Shown in pieces: positions 24,609 to 33,502 of a stretch of DNA of 43,565 nucleotides. The position numbers and the translations under genes were made by a program. The stretch is from Actinomycetota bacterium (lineage in GTDB: Bacteria; Actinomycetota; Actinomycetes; Nanopelagicales; Nanopelagicaceae). The DNA lies in contig WLJX01000011.1 of NCBI GenBank assembly GCA_009701575.1, forward strand, positions 1 through 43,565, in the 5' to 3' direction. The stretch's first letter is position 1. Each line of letters opens with the position of its first letter. The notes under the pieces are model-generated. The model was not told the origin of the DNA, did no database searches, and was given only the letters and a program-made list of their open reading frames with translations.

Positions 24609-26897
24609 CTAGGATGAATTAAGCAATTGCCAATTACTTTGCCATCTACTGCCATCAGGTGCTTCTACCGTCCAGGCAATTGGATTAATCGGACCACCAA
24701 CCGCCCCCACTCCCCACACTTCAGGAACACCACGATTTCCATAAGTTACAGACCAGAGTGCAGGATTTAGAGTGTAAGGACTGAGTTGAAGTGCATCTGC
24801 TGTTGGGTAACCCCAAACACCATTAGCCCTATTATTGACAGCGTCATCTGGTTTAAAACAAACAGCCATCTGAATATCACTGCCCCAATTAAAAGTTTCA
24901 CCGACTCTAGATGCTGTGACACCAGCACGCAAACAATGTGTTGAGTTTGCTGGGAATGCTGAATCTGGAATTGCTTTCAAAATACGGTTGCTGCCAGAGG
25001 TTGAGATACTTAGATTGAAAGACGTTGTTTTTGGAGTCGGAGTCGGAGTCGGAGTTGGTGTTGGTGTGGCACTTGGTGTTGGTGTGGCACTTGGTGTTGG
25101 TGTGGCACTTGGTGTTGGTGTGGCACTTGGTGTTGGTGTTGGTGTCGGTGTTGGTGTTGGTGTTGGTGTTGGTGTTGGTGTCGGTGTTGGTGTTGGTGTT
25201 GCACCTGTAATTAATTTACTTGTATATCCACTTGAAGAACCTGCAATATTTGTAGCCGTTGCCTGACAAATCAAATACTTCCCATTTATAGCGTTTAGTA
25301 TTGATTGGGAAATGGTCAGAGTAGAACCGCTACCTATGAAGTTAGTTAATGAATTAGTGTATGCAGTCCCATAGCCCCACTGGTAACTTACTGTATCGTC
25401 CATATTAAAAAGTGATGCACCGCATTCTGCCACCGTTCCAGCAGTTACTAATGTTGGATACCCCCCTATTCCAGATATATAGGGAGAAGGAGTAGAAGGC
25501 TTGGTTGGAACAGGAAGTTTTACATTCGCCATAACTACTGCAATTCCACCGCTATTTCTTGCAATAATAATGCAAGATAGAGTCTTGCCTGCATAGTTTA
25601 GAATAATCTCATTAGTGATTGGCAAAGTTTTATTAGTGGAAATAACTGGGTTTTTAGCGTCGTAAGTATCTCCACCAAACCATTTGATTTCTTCGGTATC
25701 AGGTTTCTTGTTCCAGGTTATTCCACCACAAGTTGCATCGGTTCCAGGTTTTGCCACTGAATAAGTACTCAAACCGCTAATTGATAGGTAGCCACTGTAA
25801 GTGGGCTTTCCTGGCAATAATACTGAAACCGTTTTTACAACTTCACCATTGTTGCTAGATGCGGTTATCGTGCAAGTCAATTGGGTATCTCGCTCTACTG
25901 AATCTCCTAAATTTAAGGCAGGATTAGTCACATCAGTAAATGTCCAATTCTGATTCGTGCTCCATTTAGTTTCAACTTTGATGGTATTACTTGACCAAGT
26001 TCCTGGGTCACATTGAACCTTGCTGTTGACTGCAGGCGTGCCAGTAATTTTAGGCTCTGTAAGGGCACTAGGCATTGCTCTATTTTGTTTAACTTCATTT
26101 TTAAAGAGCGTGTCCATACCTTCAGAATTAATTTTTGAAATGTAATAAGAAAGGCGCACGTAAATGCTAGGGAAACCTAACTCACAGTCCTCGGCTCCCC
26201 AACTTGTTACACCAACTAGAACAGTCTTAGAACCTAATTTCGCGAATAGTGGTCCACCTGAATCTCCATTGCAGGCACCCGCATAAACTCTCTCTTTGCT
26301 GTTGTATTTGCCGACTGCTATCCAAACGTCTTTTCTCCAACCCTTTATATTCTTCACCCTATTTATCTGGTCATCTACAAATGCACGCTTTATATATGTT
26401 GCTCGCTCTGAATTTTGGTCTTTGCCCCAACCTACAACTTCTAGTTTTACACCTTTTGCTGCAAGAATTTTCTTTATTGCCGCAGAACTAGGAAGTGCAG
26501 TAGTTATTGCACCGCTCAAAGGATTAGTTAGCAGCAATAGACCTATGTCATTTACGCCTTGTCTTTCGCTATATCGCGGGTCGCGCCAAGTGGATGCGAC
26601 TTCCAGCAACGGTGCCTCTTCGTCTAATAAATCCGCACCATATTTTACGTAATAAAAATAAGATTTATCCAGAACGCAGTGAGCGGCTGTTAAAACAATT
26701 CTGTCTTCAATGAGAGTTCCAGAGCAAATGAATTGCGCTATGTCTTCTGCACTTTCCTTTATCCAAATAGAAATAACAGATGGATAAGAATCTGAAGCAT
26801 TCGTTACTTCTTTGCCAAATGTGATTGCGTTACTTGGGGCAGTTATGGGTATTAGAGAAGCGATTGCCAAAGCCACTACAACCAATATCCGCCTCAT
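24609..26897 (-). CDS. Secreted S1-family serine protease with Ig-like repeats and Thr-Pro linker
   Basis: This is a 762-residue exported protein. The signal peptide ends near SNA (about residue 24). The trypsin-fold domain (about 26-265) has the full triad: His73 in LTAAHC, Asp117 in NDIGLLLL and Ser213 in GDSGGP. The residue six before Ser213 is Gly207, not Asp, so trypsin-like Arg/Lys preference is not expected. Three Ig-like or Ig-fold repeats follow (about 275-560), each with a cysteine pair. A Thr-Pro linker comes next, then a C-terminal domain of about 120 residues that I do not recognise. It is probably surface-acting or released, and is cargo of element 2. Confidence 0.85.
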   Translation of the reverse strand: MRRILVVVALAIASLIPITAPSNAITFGKEVTNASDSYPSVISIWIKESAEDIAQFICSGTLIEDRIVLTAAHCVLDKSYFYYVKYGADLLDEEAPLLEVASTWRDPRYSERQGVNDIGLLLLTNPLSGAITTALPSSAAIKKILAAKGVKLEVVGWGKDQNSERATYIKRAFVDDQINRVKNIKGWRKDVWIAVGKYNSKERVYAGACNGDSGGPLFAKLGSKTVLVGVTSWGAEDCELGFPSIYVRLSYYISKINSEGMDTLFKNEVKQNRAMPSALTEPKITGTPAVNSKVQCDPGTWSSNTIKVETKWSTNQNWTFTDVTNPALNLGDSVERDTQLTCTITASSNNGEVVKTVSVLLPGKPTYSGYLSISGLSTYSVAKPGTDATCGGITWNKKPDTEEIKWFGGDTYDAKNPVISTNKTLPITNEIILNYAGKTLSCIIIARNSGGIAVVMANVKLPVPTKPSTPSPYISGIGGYPTLVTAGTVAECGASLFNMDDTVSYQWGYGTAYTNSLTNFIGSGSTLTISQSILNAINGKYLICQATATNIAGSSSGYTSKLITGATPTPTPTPTPTPTPTPTPTPTPTPSATPTPSATPTPSATPTPSATPTPTPTPTPTPKTTSFNLSISTSGSNRILKAIPDSAFPANSTHCLRAGVTASRVGETFNWGSDIQMAVCFKPDDAVNNRANGVWGYPTADALQLSPYTLNPALWSVTYGNRGVPEVWGVGAVGGPINPIAWTVEAPDGSRWQSNWQLLNSS
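25033..25200 (-). repeat. Thr-Pro-encoding tandem repeats with four 18-bp units
   Basis: This stretch encodes the protease linker of alternating Thr and Pro with SATPTP variants. An 18-bp unit beginning GGCACTTGG (plus strand) is repeated four times with starts at 25068, 25086, 25104 and 25122, embedded in GGTGTT hexamers. All unit lengths are multiples of three, so copy-number slippage would lengthen or shorten the linker in frame. Confidence 0.9.
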
Positions 26898-26940
26898 AGG
26901 GCTAGGTTACTCAACACAACAACTTTTACCTACGCTTAGA

Positions 26941-27126
26941 TTATTTCCATCTTGCCCTGACTCCATCTGAAGTGCACTTAAGTCCAGTGTGGTTATGACC
27001 GATAGCCGCTTTAGGGCAGAACTGACCACGCTTGGGAGTTTTGTGAATGACTCCGTTATGCGCAATGGCAGGTGTTGATACCAAAATCAAACTAGAAGCG
27101 AGAATTACTCCACATAATTTCTTCAT
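26941..27126 (-). CDS. Small secreted cysteine-containing protein
   Basis: This 61-residue protein has a clear signal peptide (MKKLCGVILASSLILVSTPAIA, cleaved near residue 22). The mature peptide of about 39 residues has two cysteines and ends in GLKCTSDGVRARWK, the kind of C-terminal Cys-Gly-Trp-Lys pattern seen in small actinobacterial surface modules. No function can be assigned. The start overlaps the upstream stop by one base (TGATG), so it is coupled to the zinc-ribbon membrane gene. Confidence 0.65.
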   Translation of the reverse strand: MKKLCGVILASSLILVSTPAIAHNGVIHKTPKRGQFCPKAAIGHNHTGLKCTSDGVRARWK

Positions 27127-27413
27127 CAGATTTCCTTTGCATTCTTGAGAAAATTGAATTTACAAGTTGGGCATACAGTTAGTCCTTTTTTAACTCTATT
27201 TCCACAACCAGGGCATTGTCGCTGTTTACTACCAGTAACTCTATAAATAACATAAAGAAATGTATTTAAAATCGCTAACCAAAAAATTAAAAACATAAAA
27301 CTTAAACCAATTACAGTATCGCTATCATTTGAGTCGTAACTCATAAAGAAATTAATGAAGAAGTACGCATTTAAGACAATTATGACCCACCCCATAGGGC
27401 GTATATTTTTCAT
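27126..27413 (-). CDS. Two-helix membrane protein with C-terminal zinc ribbon
   Basis: This 95-residue protein has hydrophobic helices at about residues 8-23 and 33-58, followed by a cytoplasmic zinc ribbon: CPGCG, then a spacer of about ten residues and CPTCKF. Four cysteines in two CxxC knuckles suggest zinc binding. The family is unknown to me. It overlaps the next gene by one base and is part of the minus-strand cargo of element 2. Confidence 0.65.
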   Translation of the reverse strand: MKNIRPMGWVIIVLNAYFFINFFMSYDSNDSDTVIGLSFMFLIFWLAILNTFLYVIYRVTGSKQRQCPGCGNRVKKGLTVCPTCKFNFLKNAKEI

Positions 27414-27454
27414 AATTTATTATAGAACTCTCAACCTGGAAGTAAATGGTCTAT

Positions 27455-27811
27455 CTATTTTTTCTTTTTTATCCGCTCACTTACAGAGCCATCCCAATCA
27501 TCTTGAGTCGCCACAACTACGTCATCTCCAGCCTGCCATTCAACTTTAAATCTATCGTCTGCCCAATTGTCCTTGTAGTTCCCTTTCAGCAAGACCCAGC
27601 CAACCTTTTCCCGAAGTGGGATATAGATTCCTTCCCATAATTGAACTCGGTCCATAAATTCAAGTCGGTTAGGAGCGATGTGAGCATACTCATTTGCGTA
27701 TTCTTGGGCAGCAACTTTATTTTCAATAAATTCATTAAAACTCAAGAGTAACTTTCCAGCACTTTGCTTCAATACTTGAACCTTAGGTTCCTTTGCACCA
27801 AAAAATCCCAT
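27455..27811 (-). CDS. Hypothetical protein, 118 residues
   Basis: This is a soluble protein beginning MGFFGAKEPKVQVLKQSAG, rich in charged and aromatic residues, ending in a basic run RIKKKK. I recognise no family. A GTG at 27826 would add five residues; I chose ATG at 27811 because it gives a normal N-terminus. Neither start has a clear ribosome binding site. The composition resembles a small cytoplasmic beta-alpha protein. It lies in the minus-strand block of element 2. Confidence 0.5.
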   Translation of the reverse strand: MGFFGAKEPKVQVLKQSAGKLLLSFNEFIENKVAAQEYANEYAHIAPNRLEFMDRVQLWEGIYIPLREKVGWVLLKGNYKDNWADDRFKVEWQAGDDVVVATQDDWDGSVSERIKKKK

Positions 27812-27899
27812 ATCAAAAAATAGCACTAATGCGAATGTAGTTAGAGGAATATTGCAGAAAATCTGAACTTGATTTCACTGAATTAACCCAGGCTAAATA

Positions 27900-28373
27900 T
27901 TAGTAACATCGGATTTCCGCAACATCAAGTCCGCCAAAACTTGTTTCTGCTGGTGTTGTAAACTGAAATGTTAATTTAGCAACTTGTAAAGGCTGCAAAC
28001 TTGGCAAAGTTTCATTTGTATAGTCAACTACTGCCTCGGATTTATCCTTCCAATTGATTGCCGCATAGAATCCACTTGGGCAACCATTTTTACTAATGAA
28101 AGAATATTGAAAGCAATAAGTAAAACTAGGGGTGCAGGTTTGTTTAGGAAAACTCCAGGCAAGTGAATCTGAATATTGAATGTACTCATTTGGAATCCAA
28201 GAAGTATCTGCTTCTGCAGCAACACTAGGCGATGACGCTGAACCTGAATTATCGGGGGTGGTAGTTTCTGATTGCATCATAAAGAAACCAATTAATACGG
28301 TCACTACCAATGCTGCAATTAAGTTCTGCTTGGTTTTCCTATCAATTTTTTCCCAATAGTCTCTAGGATTCAT
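27900..28373 (-). CDS. Membrane-anchored hypothetical protein
   Basis: This 157-residue protein has a basic head (MNPRDYWEKIDRKTKQ), one hydrophobic helix at about residues 17-33, a low-complexity Ser/Thr/Pro linker and an extracytoplasmic beta-rich domain with four cysteines (TCTPSFTYC, NGCPSG, EIRCY), likely two disulfides. No family is recognised. It is divergent from the small secreted gene at 28543 across a 169-bp gap with no other gene in it. Confidence 0.55.
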   Translation of the reverse strand: MNPRDYWEKIDRKTKQNLIAALVVTVLIGFFMMQSETTTPDNSGSASSPSVAAEADTSWIPNEYIQYSDSLAWSFPKQTCTPSFTYCFQYSFISKNGCPSGFYAAINWKDKSEAVVDYTNETLPSLQPLQVAKLTFQFTTPAETSFGGLDVAEIRCY

Positions 28374-28542
28374 TTAGACAGACTAGCCCTTGTTGGCAAT
28401 AGAAGAAAGCCTTTATCCACGAACGTGCAAAACTTTATAACAGAAAATTTTTGTCTGACTGTATACATATAAGCCACGCTCAAATTAAATAACCCTGGGT
28501 CAAAACCTTCTAAACACTGCCTAATTAGCCTAGCCTTTCGGA

Positions 28543-28785
28543 ATGAAAGATATAAAGAATTACCTAATCGCAATACTCGCGGGACTTCTAGTCCTCACGC
28601 TCTCAACACATTCAGCGCAAAGCGCTCCTAAACAATATGATGCTGTGAAACTTGCCGAATATTCCACCTGTTTAAACGGTATTTATGACTTAACCAACTT
28701 GCAAAAATCCGCCGATGGAAGACTCTCTCGTTCAGATATTGATACTGATGGTGCCATCTATCAATGCAGGTTACTAAGACCATAA
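28543..28785 (+). CDS. Small secreted protein, 80 residues
   Basis: The signal peptide (MKDIKNYLIAILAGLLVL, cleaved near HSAQSA) is followed by a mature part of about 53 residues with two cysteines (YSTCLNG and YQCRLL). The motif RSDIDTDGAIYQC resembles an EF-hand-like or excalibur-type Asp-rich loop, but too little is present to claim either. It is the last gene before the right end of element 2. The 230 bp between it and the tRNA fragment hold only the arm-type repeats. Confidence 0.5.
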   Translation: MKDIKNYLIAILAGLLVLTLSTHSAQSAPKQYDAVKLAEYSTCLNGIYDLTNLQKSADGRLSRSDIDTDGAIYQCRLLRP

Positions 28786-28927
28786 TTAACTTGCTGCTCT
28801 ACTTAGTATCAAACACAAGCAGAGACAGAGGAATCAAAGTAGGAGCACTAGCGAATACTTGGATTTAGGCTATGAGGCTTAGACTATAGGGATAACCTCA
28901 TAGCCAACTTTAAATCCACTTGGATTA

Positions 28928-28946
28928 TGTATCCATTGTGTATCCA
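28928..28946 (+). repeat. Candidate arm-type integrase sites, right end of element 2
   Basis: TGTATCCA occurs at 28928-28935 and 28939-28946, the same 11-bp period and orientation as the pair at 21745-21763. In the circular form the two pairs would flank the tRNA-derived core on both sides, as P and P' arms do in phage attP sites. Confidence 0.65.
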
Positions 28947-29016
28947 CTGTAAAAGTGGTGGTTGTAATTAGCCTGATTTAGCGGGAGAATTTACGCACGA
29001 AAGTGTTTAAGAAGTT

Positions 29017-29077
29017 GACTCGAACCGACACTGGAAGGATTTTAAGTCCTCTGTCTCTGCCATTGGACTACGGGGGC
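29017..29077 (-). repeat. 5'-part copy of tRNA-Leu(UAA); right attachment site
   Basis: These 61 bp equal 21599-21659 exactly and hold the acceptor 5' strand, D arm, anticodon arm and T arm into its 3' strand. The 3' acceptor strand and CCA are missing, so this copy is not a working tRNA. A TAGACT box lies 16 nt upstream at 29094-29099, overlapping the last codons of ppx, which marks this as the original chromosomal promoter end. Confidence 0.9.
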
Positions 29078-29091
29078 CAATTAGGAAAGCG

Positions 29092-30003
29092 TCAGTCTAG
29101 TGCCCAAGCCATTCCATCCAAAATATCGGATTCAGATGCAACAAATTCAGTTGCTCCGGTCGCAATCATTACTCTGGATAAAACAAGTGATCCTGCTGTG
29201 ATTACATCTACGCGGCCTGGATGCATATAACCAAGTGCTGCTATTTGTTCACGAGACATAAGCGAGAACATCTGTGCAATTTCAATAACTTTTGCCGCTG
29301 GGATACGCGATAGATGAATTGCATGTCTGTCGTATTCGCTAAGTCCAAGTGCGGCGGCTGCAACAGTTGTTGCGGTGCCTGCAACTGCAATTAAAGTTTT
29401 GGCTTCTTTAATTGGAACTATGTATGCTGCTTCAGCGATTGCATCATCAATATCTGCAATGGCCTTTTGAACTGCAAGTGGATCTTGTGGTGCTTTGTTC
29501 AAATGTCGTTCGGACATTCGGACGCAACCAATATTTACTGACTTTGCATATTCAACATCGGTTGTACCGAGAACAAACTCAGTTGAACCGCCGCCGATAT
29601 CAACTACGAGGTACGGAGATTCGGTGTGAACTAAACCTTTTGTGGCGCCCATAAAAGATAGTGCGGCTTCTTCAGTTCCTGGAATAACTTCTGGTTCGAT
29701 CCCAAGGATTTCACGAACACCGTCAATAAATAAATCGCGATTACTTGCATCTCGGGTGGCGGATGTCGCACAGAAGCGAATTTTTTCTACACCTTTGCTT
29801 GCAATTATTTCGGCATATTTTCTTGTGACTTCAAGTGTGCGTTCGATAGCTTCTGGATCGAATTTTCCAGTTGCATCAACGCCTTGGCCAAGTCGAACAA
29901 TTTCCATCTCTCTGGTGATCTCCTGGAAATTATCGCCAGTGATATCTGCGATTAAGAGTCGGATTGAATTAGTTCCACAATCAATTGCGGCTACACGACT
30001 CAT
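29092..30003 (-). CDS. ppx: Ppx/GppA family exopolyphosphatase
   Basis: This 303-residue protein of the ASKHA fold hydrolyses polyphosphate or pppGpp. Phosphate-binding motifs are AAIDCGTNSIRLLIAD at the N-terminus and VVDIGGGSTEFVLG in the middle, with the third loop at VAGTATTVAA. It is the short form without the C-terminal HD domain, as usual in actinobacteria. It overlaps the DUF501 gene by 4 bp. Its last codons contain the -10 box of the tRNA that originally followed it. Confidence 0.92.
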   Translation of the reverse strand: MSRVAAIDCGTNSIRLLIADITGDNFQEITREMEIVRLGQGVDATGKFDPEAIERTLEVTRKYAEIIASKGVEKIRFCATSATRDASNRDLFIDGVREILGIEPEVIPGTEEAALSFMGATKGLVHTESPYLVVDIGGGSTEFVLGTTDVEYAKSVNIGCVRMSERHLNKAPQDPLAVQKAIADIDDAIAEAAYIVPIKEAKTLIAVAGTATTVAAAALGLSEYDRHAIHLSRIPAAKVIEIAQMFSLMSREQIAALGYMHPGRVDVITAGSLVLSRVMIATGATEFVASESDILDGMAWALD

Positions 30004-30508
30004 TTACTTTCCCCATCTGTTATCTGGCATGGATCACTTAGCCACCATTTAGGTAGCGCCGCTAAAGCTTCATCACCAAGTGGATTAACACCTGGACCAG
30101 CGCTTAATGAATGTGCAACAAGTGAGTGTAAACATTTAACGCGATCTGGCATACCACCGGCTGTTATTCCTTTTACTTCTGGAACATCCATTCCTAAATC
30201 ATTACGGGCGGCTTCATATTGTTTGTGGGCGCTTTGATATGCGGCGGCCAAGTCTTTATCTGTGGCTAGTCGATCCTGCATTTCTGCCATCATGCCTGTT
30301 GTTTCAAGGGTTGAAATCGCACCAGTAAGTTTTGGACAAGTTGCGTAATAAAAAGTTGGAAAGGGTGTGCCATCAGAAAGTCTTGGTGGTGTTGCAACAA
30401 CCGCTGGTTTTCCGCAAGGGCAACGATATGAAATCGCGTGAACATCTCTTGGTGTGCGACCAAGTTGAACTTGAATTACATCGAGATCCTCTTGAGTTGG
30501 CTTCTCGT

Positions 30509-30512
<4 letters not shown>
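30000..30512 (-). CDS. DUF501-family protein
   Basis: This 170-residue soluble protein starts MNEKPTQEDLDVIQVQLGR. It shows the DUF501 pattern: GRTPRDVHAISYRCPCGKP, FPTFYYATCPKL, and GGMPDRVKCLHSLVAHSL with GVNPLGDEAL near the end. The cysteines and histidine may bind a metal. The ATG at 30512 overlaps the ftsB stop by 4 bp. The family always travels between ftsB and ppx in actinobacteria; its function is not established. Confidence 0.88.
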
Positions 30513-32186
<1,674 letters not shown>

Positions 32187-32222
32187 TTATATTTATTGTT
32201 TTCTAGAGCTAATTCTAACGGG

Positions 32223-32876
32223 CTATTTGGACTCGTATTTCTTAATTTCGCTGATGTAACCCTTAATTGCCGAGCGCAGAGCGGCTTCGGGATCGATATC
32301 GAGGGCGAGTGCTTGGTCTAGAACTCCAAGTAGTACCTGACCCAATTCTTTTTCAGTTGTTCCAGGCGCCAATTTGAGTGGATGTTCAATCGCAATTTGA
32401 TGGCCATATTTCTGGGCCCGATATATCAATTTTGTTGCAAGTGCTAAAGCGGGTTGGCCAAGTGGAACGCCTTCGGTTGCTGAAACGCGCCCCTTTTCAG
32501 CAGCTTTTTGAGCCTCCCAGTTTTCTAATACTTCAGCGCTGCCAGAAACTTTTACATCAGAGAAAACATGTGGATGTCTGCGCACTAATTTTTCGGCAAC
32601 AACTTTGGCAACATCTTCAACGTTAAATGGATCGGTTGGATGTTCTTCAGCCATTCTCGCGTGGAAGAAAACTTGAAGCAAAACATCTCCAAGTTCTTCG
32701 CGCATTGCTTGGCGATCGCCCTCTTCTACCGCTTCAATAAATTCATATGACTCTTCCAATAAATATTTTAAAAGAGTTTCATGGCTCTGTTCGGCATCCC
32801 AAGGACATCCACCTGGTGAGCGAAGTTGATCCATAACCTCACGTAACGCCTCTAACTGTGAGGTTGGATCAGCCAT
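32223..32876 (-). CDS. mazG: MazG-type nucleoside triphosphate pyrophosphohydrolase
   Basis: This 217-residue protein hydrolyses NTPs and damaged nucleotides to monophosphates. The motif set CPWDAEQSHETLLKYLLEESYEF with EEGD and EELGDVLLQVFFHARMAEE gives the two EExxE/ExxD metal sites of the first MazG domain. The second half is shorter than in the E. coli two-domain enzyme, as is common in actinobacteria. It lies 45 bp from eno and 5 bp from the lipoprotein gene, in one apparent operon. Confidence 0.93.
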   Translation of the reverse strand: MADPTSQLEALREVMDQLRSPGGCPWDAEQSHETLLKYLLEESYEFIEAVEEGDRQAMREELGDVLLQVFFHARMAEEHPTDPFNVEDVAKVVAEKLVRRHPHVFSDVKVSGSAEVLENWEAQKAAEKGRVSATEGVPLGQPALALATKLIYRAQKYGHQIAIEHPLKLAPGTTEKELGQVLLGVLDQALALDIDPEAALRSAIKGYISEIKKYESK

Positions 32877-32881
32877 CGTAA

Positions 32882-33481
32882 TTATTTCTTTACAGTTGCG
32901 TTATCTGCTGCTGGAACGATATTCGCGTTGTCGTAATCCCAAGTACCATATCTTGGATTCAACTTAACTTTCTGTTCTTTGCCCATAGCAACTAATAACT
33001 TTGCGATTCCGCTGCCATCAGTGCTTGTATCGCCCTGGGCTTGCATAGCGTTTCCTAATTTTTCAGCAATCAAAATAGTGCGGATATATCTAGGGAAATC
33101 CTTCTGTGCAATCTGAGCATTTACTAAAGCCGTTGGAAGTTCTTTCTCGGAACCTATTTGTTCAAGGATAGTCTTGCGGCGGGCTGCAATTTCAGCATCT
33201 GTAACCTTCATCTTTATTTTTTCTGCAACATCATCAAATAGAACTGAAACTACGTGGAAGCGAATCGCATTTGTATTTAACTCAACACCAGTAACGAGGT
33301 TCATGCCTTTGGTATCGACTTTTGTGCGCTCTTTCAAAATATCATTAATTGTTCCCTGAACGGTTGCGGTTGGAATTTCAGTCTTGCCAATAGTCGCTGC
33401 CGAATTGGAGTTTGAACATCCAGTCAGGACGATAAGTAGTCCGGCACCAAGCAATGCAACAATCTTCTTTGTGTTATTCAC
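32882..33481 (-). CDS. SurA N-terminal-like lipoprotein
   Basis: This 199-residue protein has a lipoprotein signal peptide with lipobox LTGC (Cys22), then a helical region resembling the SurA/PrsA chaperone N-domain (about residues 30-170), with VQGTINDILKERTKV, KVTDAEIAARRKTILEQIG and RYGTWDYDNANIVPA at the end. No PPIase domain is present. This lipoprotein occurs between mfd and mazG in many actinobacteria, as here. A role in exported-protein folding is inferred from the fold. Confidence 0.78.
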   Translation of the reverse strand: MNNTKKIVALLGAGLLIVLTGCSNSNSAATIGKTEIPTATVQGTINDILKERTKVDTKGMNLVTGVELNTNAIRFHVVSVLFDDVAEKIKMKVTDAEIAARRKTILEQIGSEKELPTALVNAQIAQKDFPRYIRTILIAEKLGNAMQAQGDTSTDGSGIAKLLVAMGKEQKVKLNPRYGTWDYDNANIVPAADNATVKK

Positions 33482-33502
33482 AAAATCCCCATTCAGGTAT
33501 CG

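Larger units (their letters stand above)
21599..29050. mobile_element. Integrase element (element 2) in the tRNA-Leu(UAA) gene
   Basis: A 61-bp direct repeat (21599-21659 and 29017-29077) flanks 7.4 kb with a tyrosine integrase at the left end, an AAA ATPase and six further genes of secreted or membrane type. The repeat covers the tRNA 5' end through the T loop. Outside the repeat the two copies diverge, which gives the element its own tRNA 5' half. Paired TGTATCCA repeats sit near both ends. No relaxase, capsid or conjugation gene is visible, so it is a small integrative element or phage-like satellite. Confidence 0.8.

Noticed and set aside
25033-25200. CRISPR-like tandem repeats
   Set aside because: The units are contiguous, multiples of three and encode a Thr-Pro linker inside a long protein gene; there are no spacers.
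24916-25266. Plus-strand frame of alternating Val and Gly opposite the protease gene
   Set aside because: It is the antisense reading of the Thr-Pro repeat and has no start signals or independent support.
29017-29077. Second functional tRNA-Leu
   Set aside because: The 3' acceptor strand and CCA are missing; the sequence diverges in the T arm, so it cannot fold into a complete tRNA.
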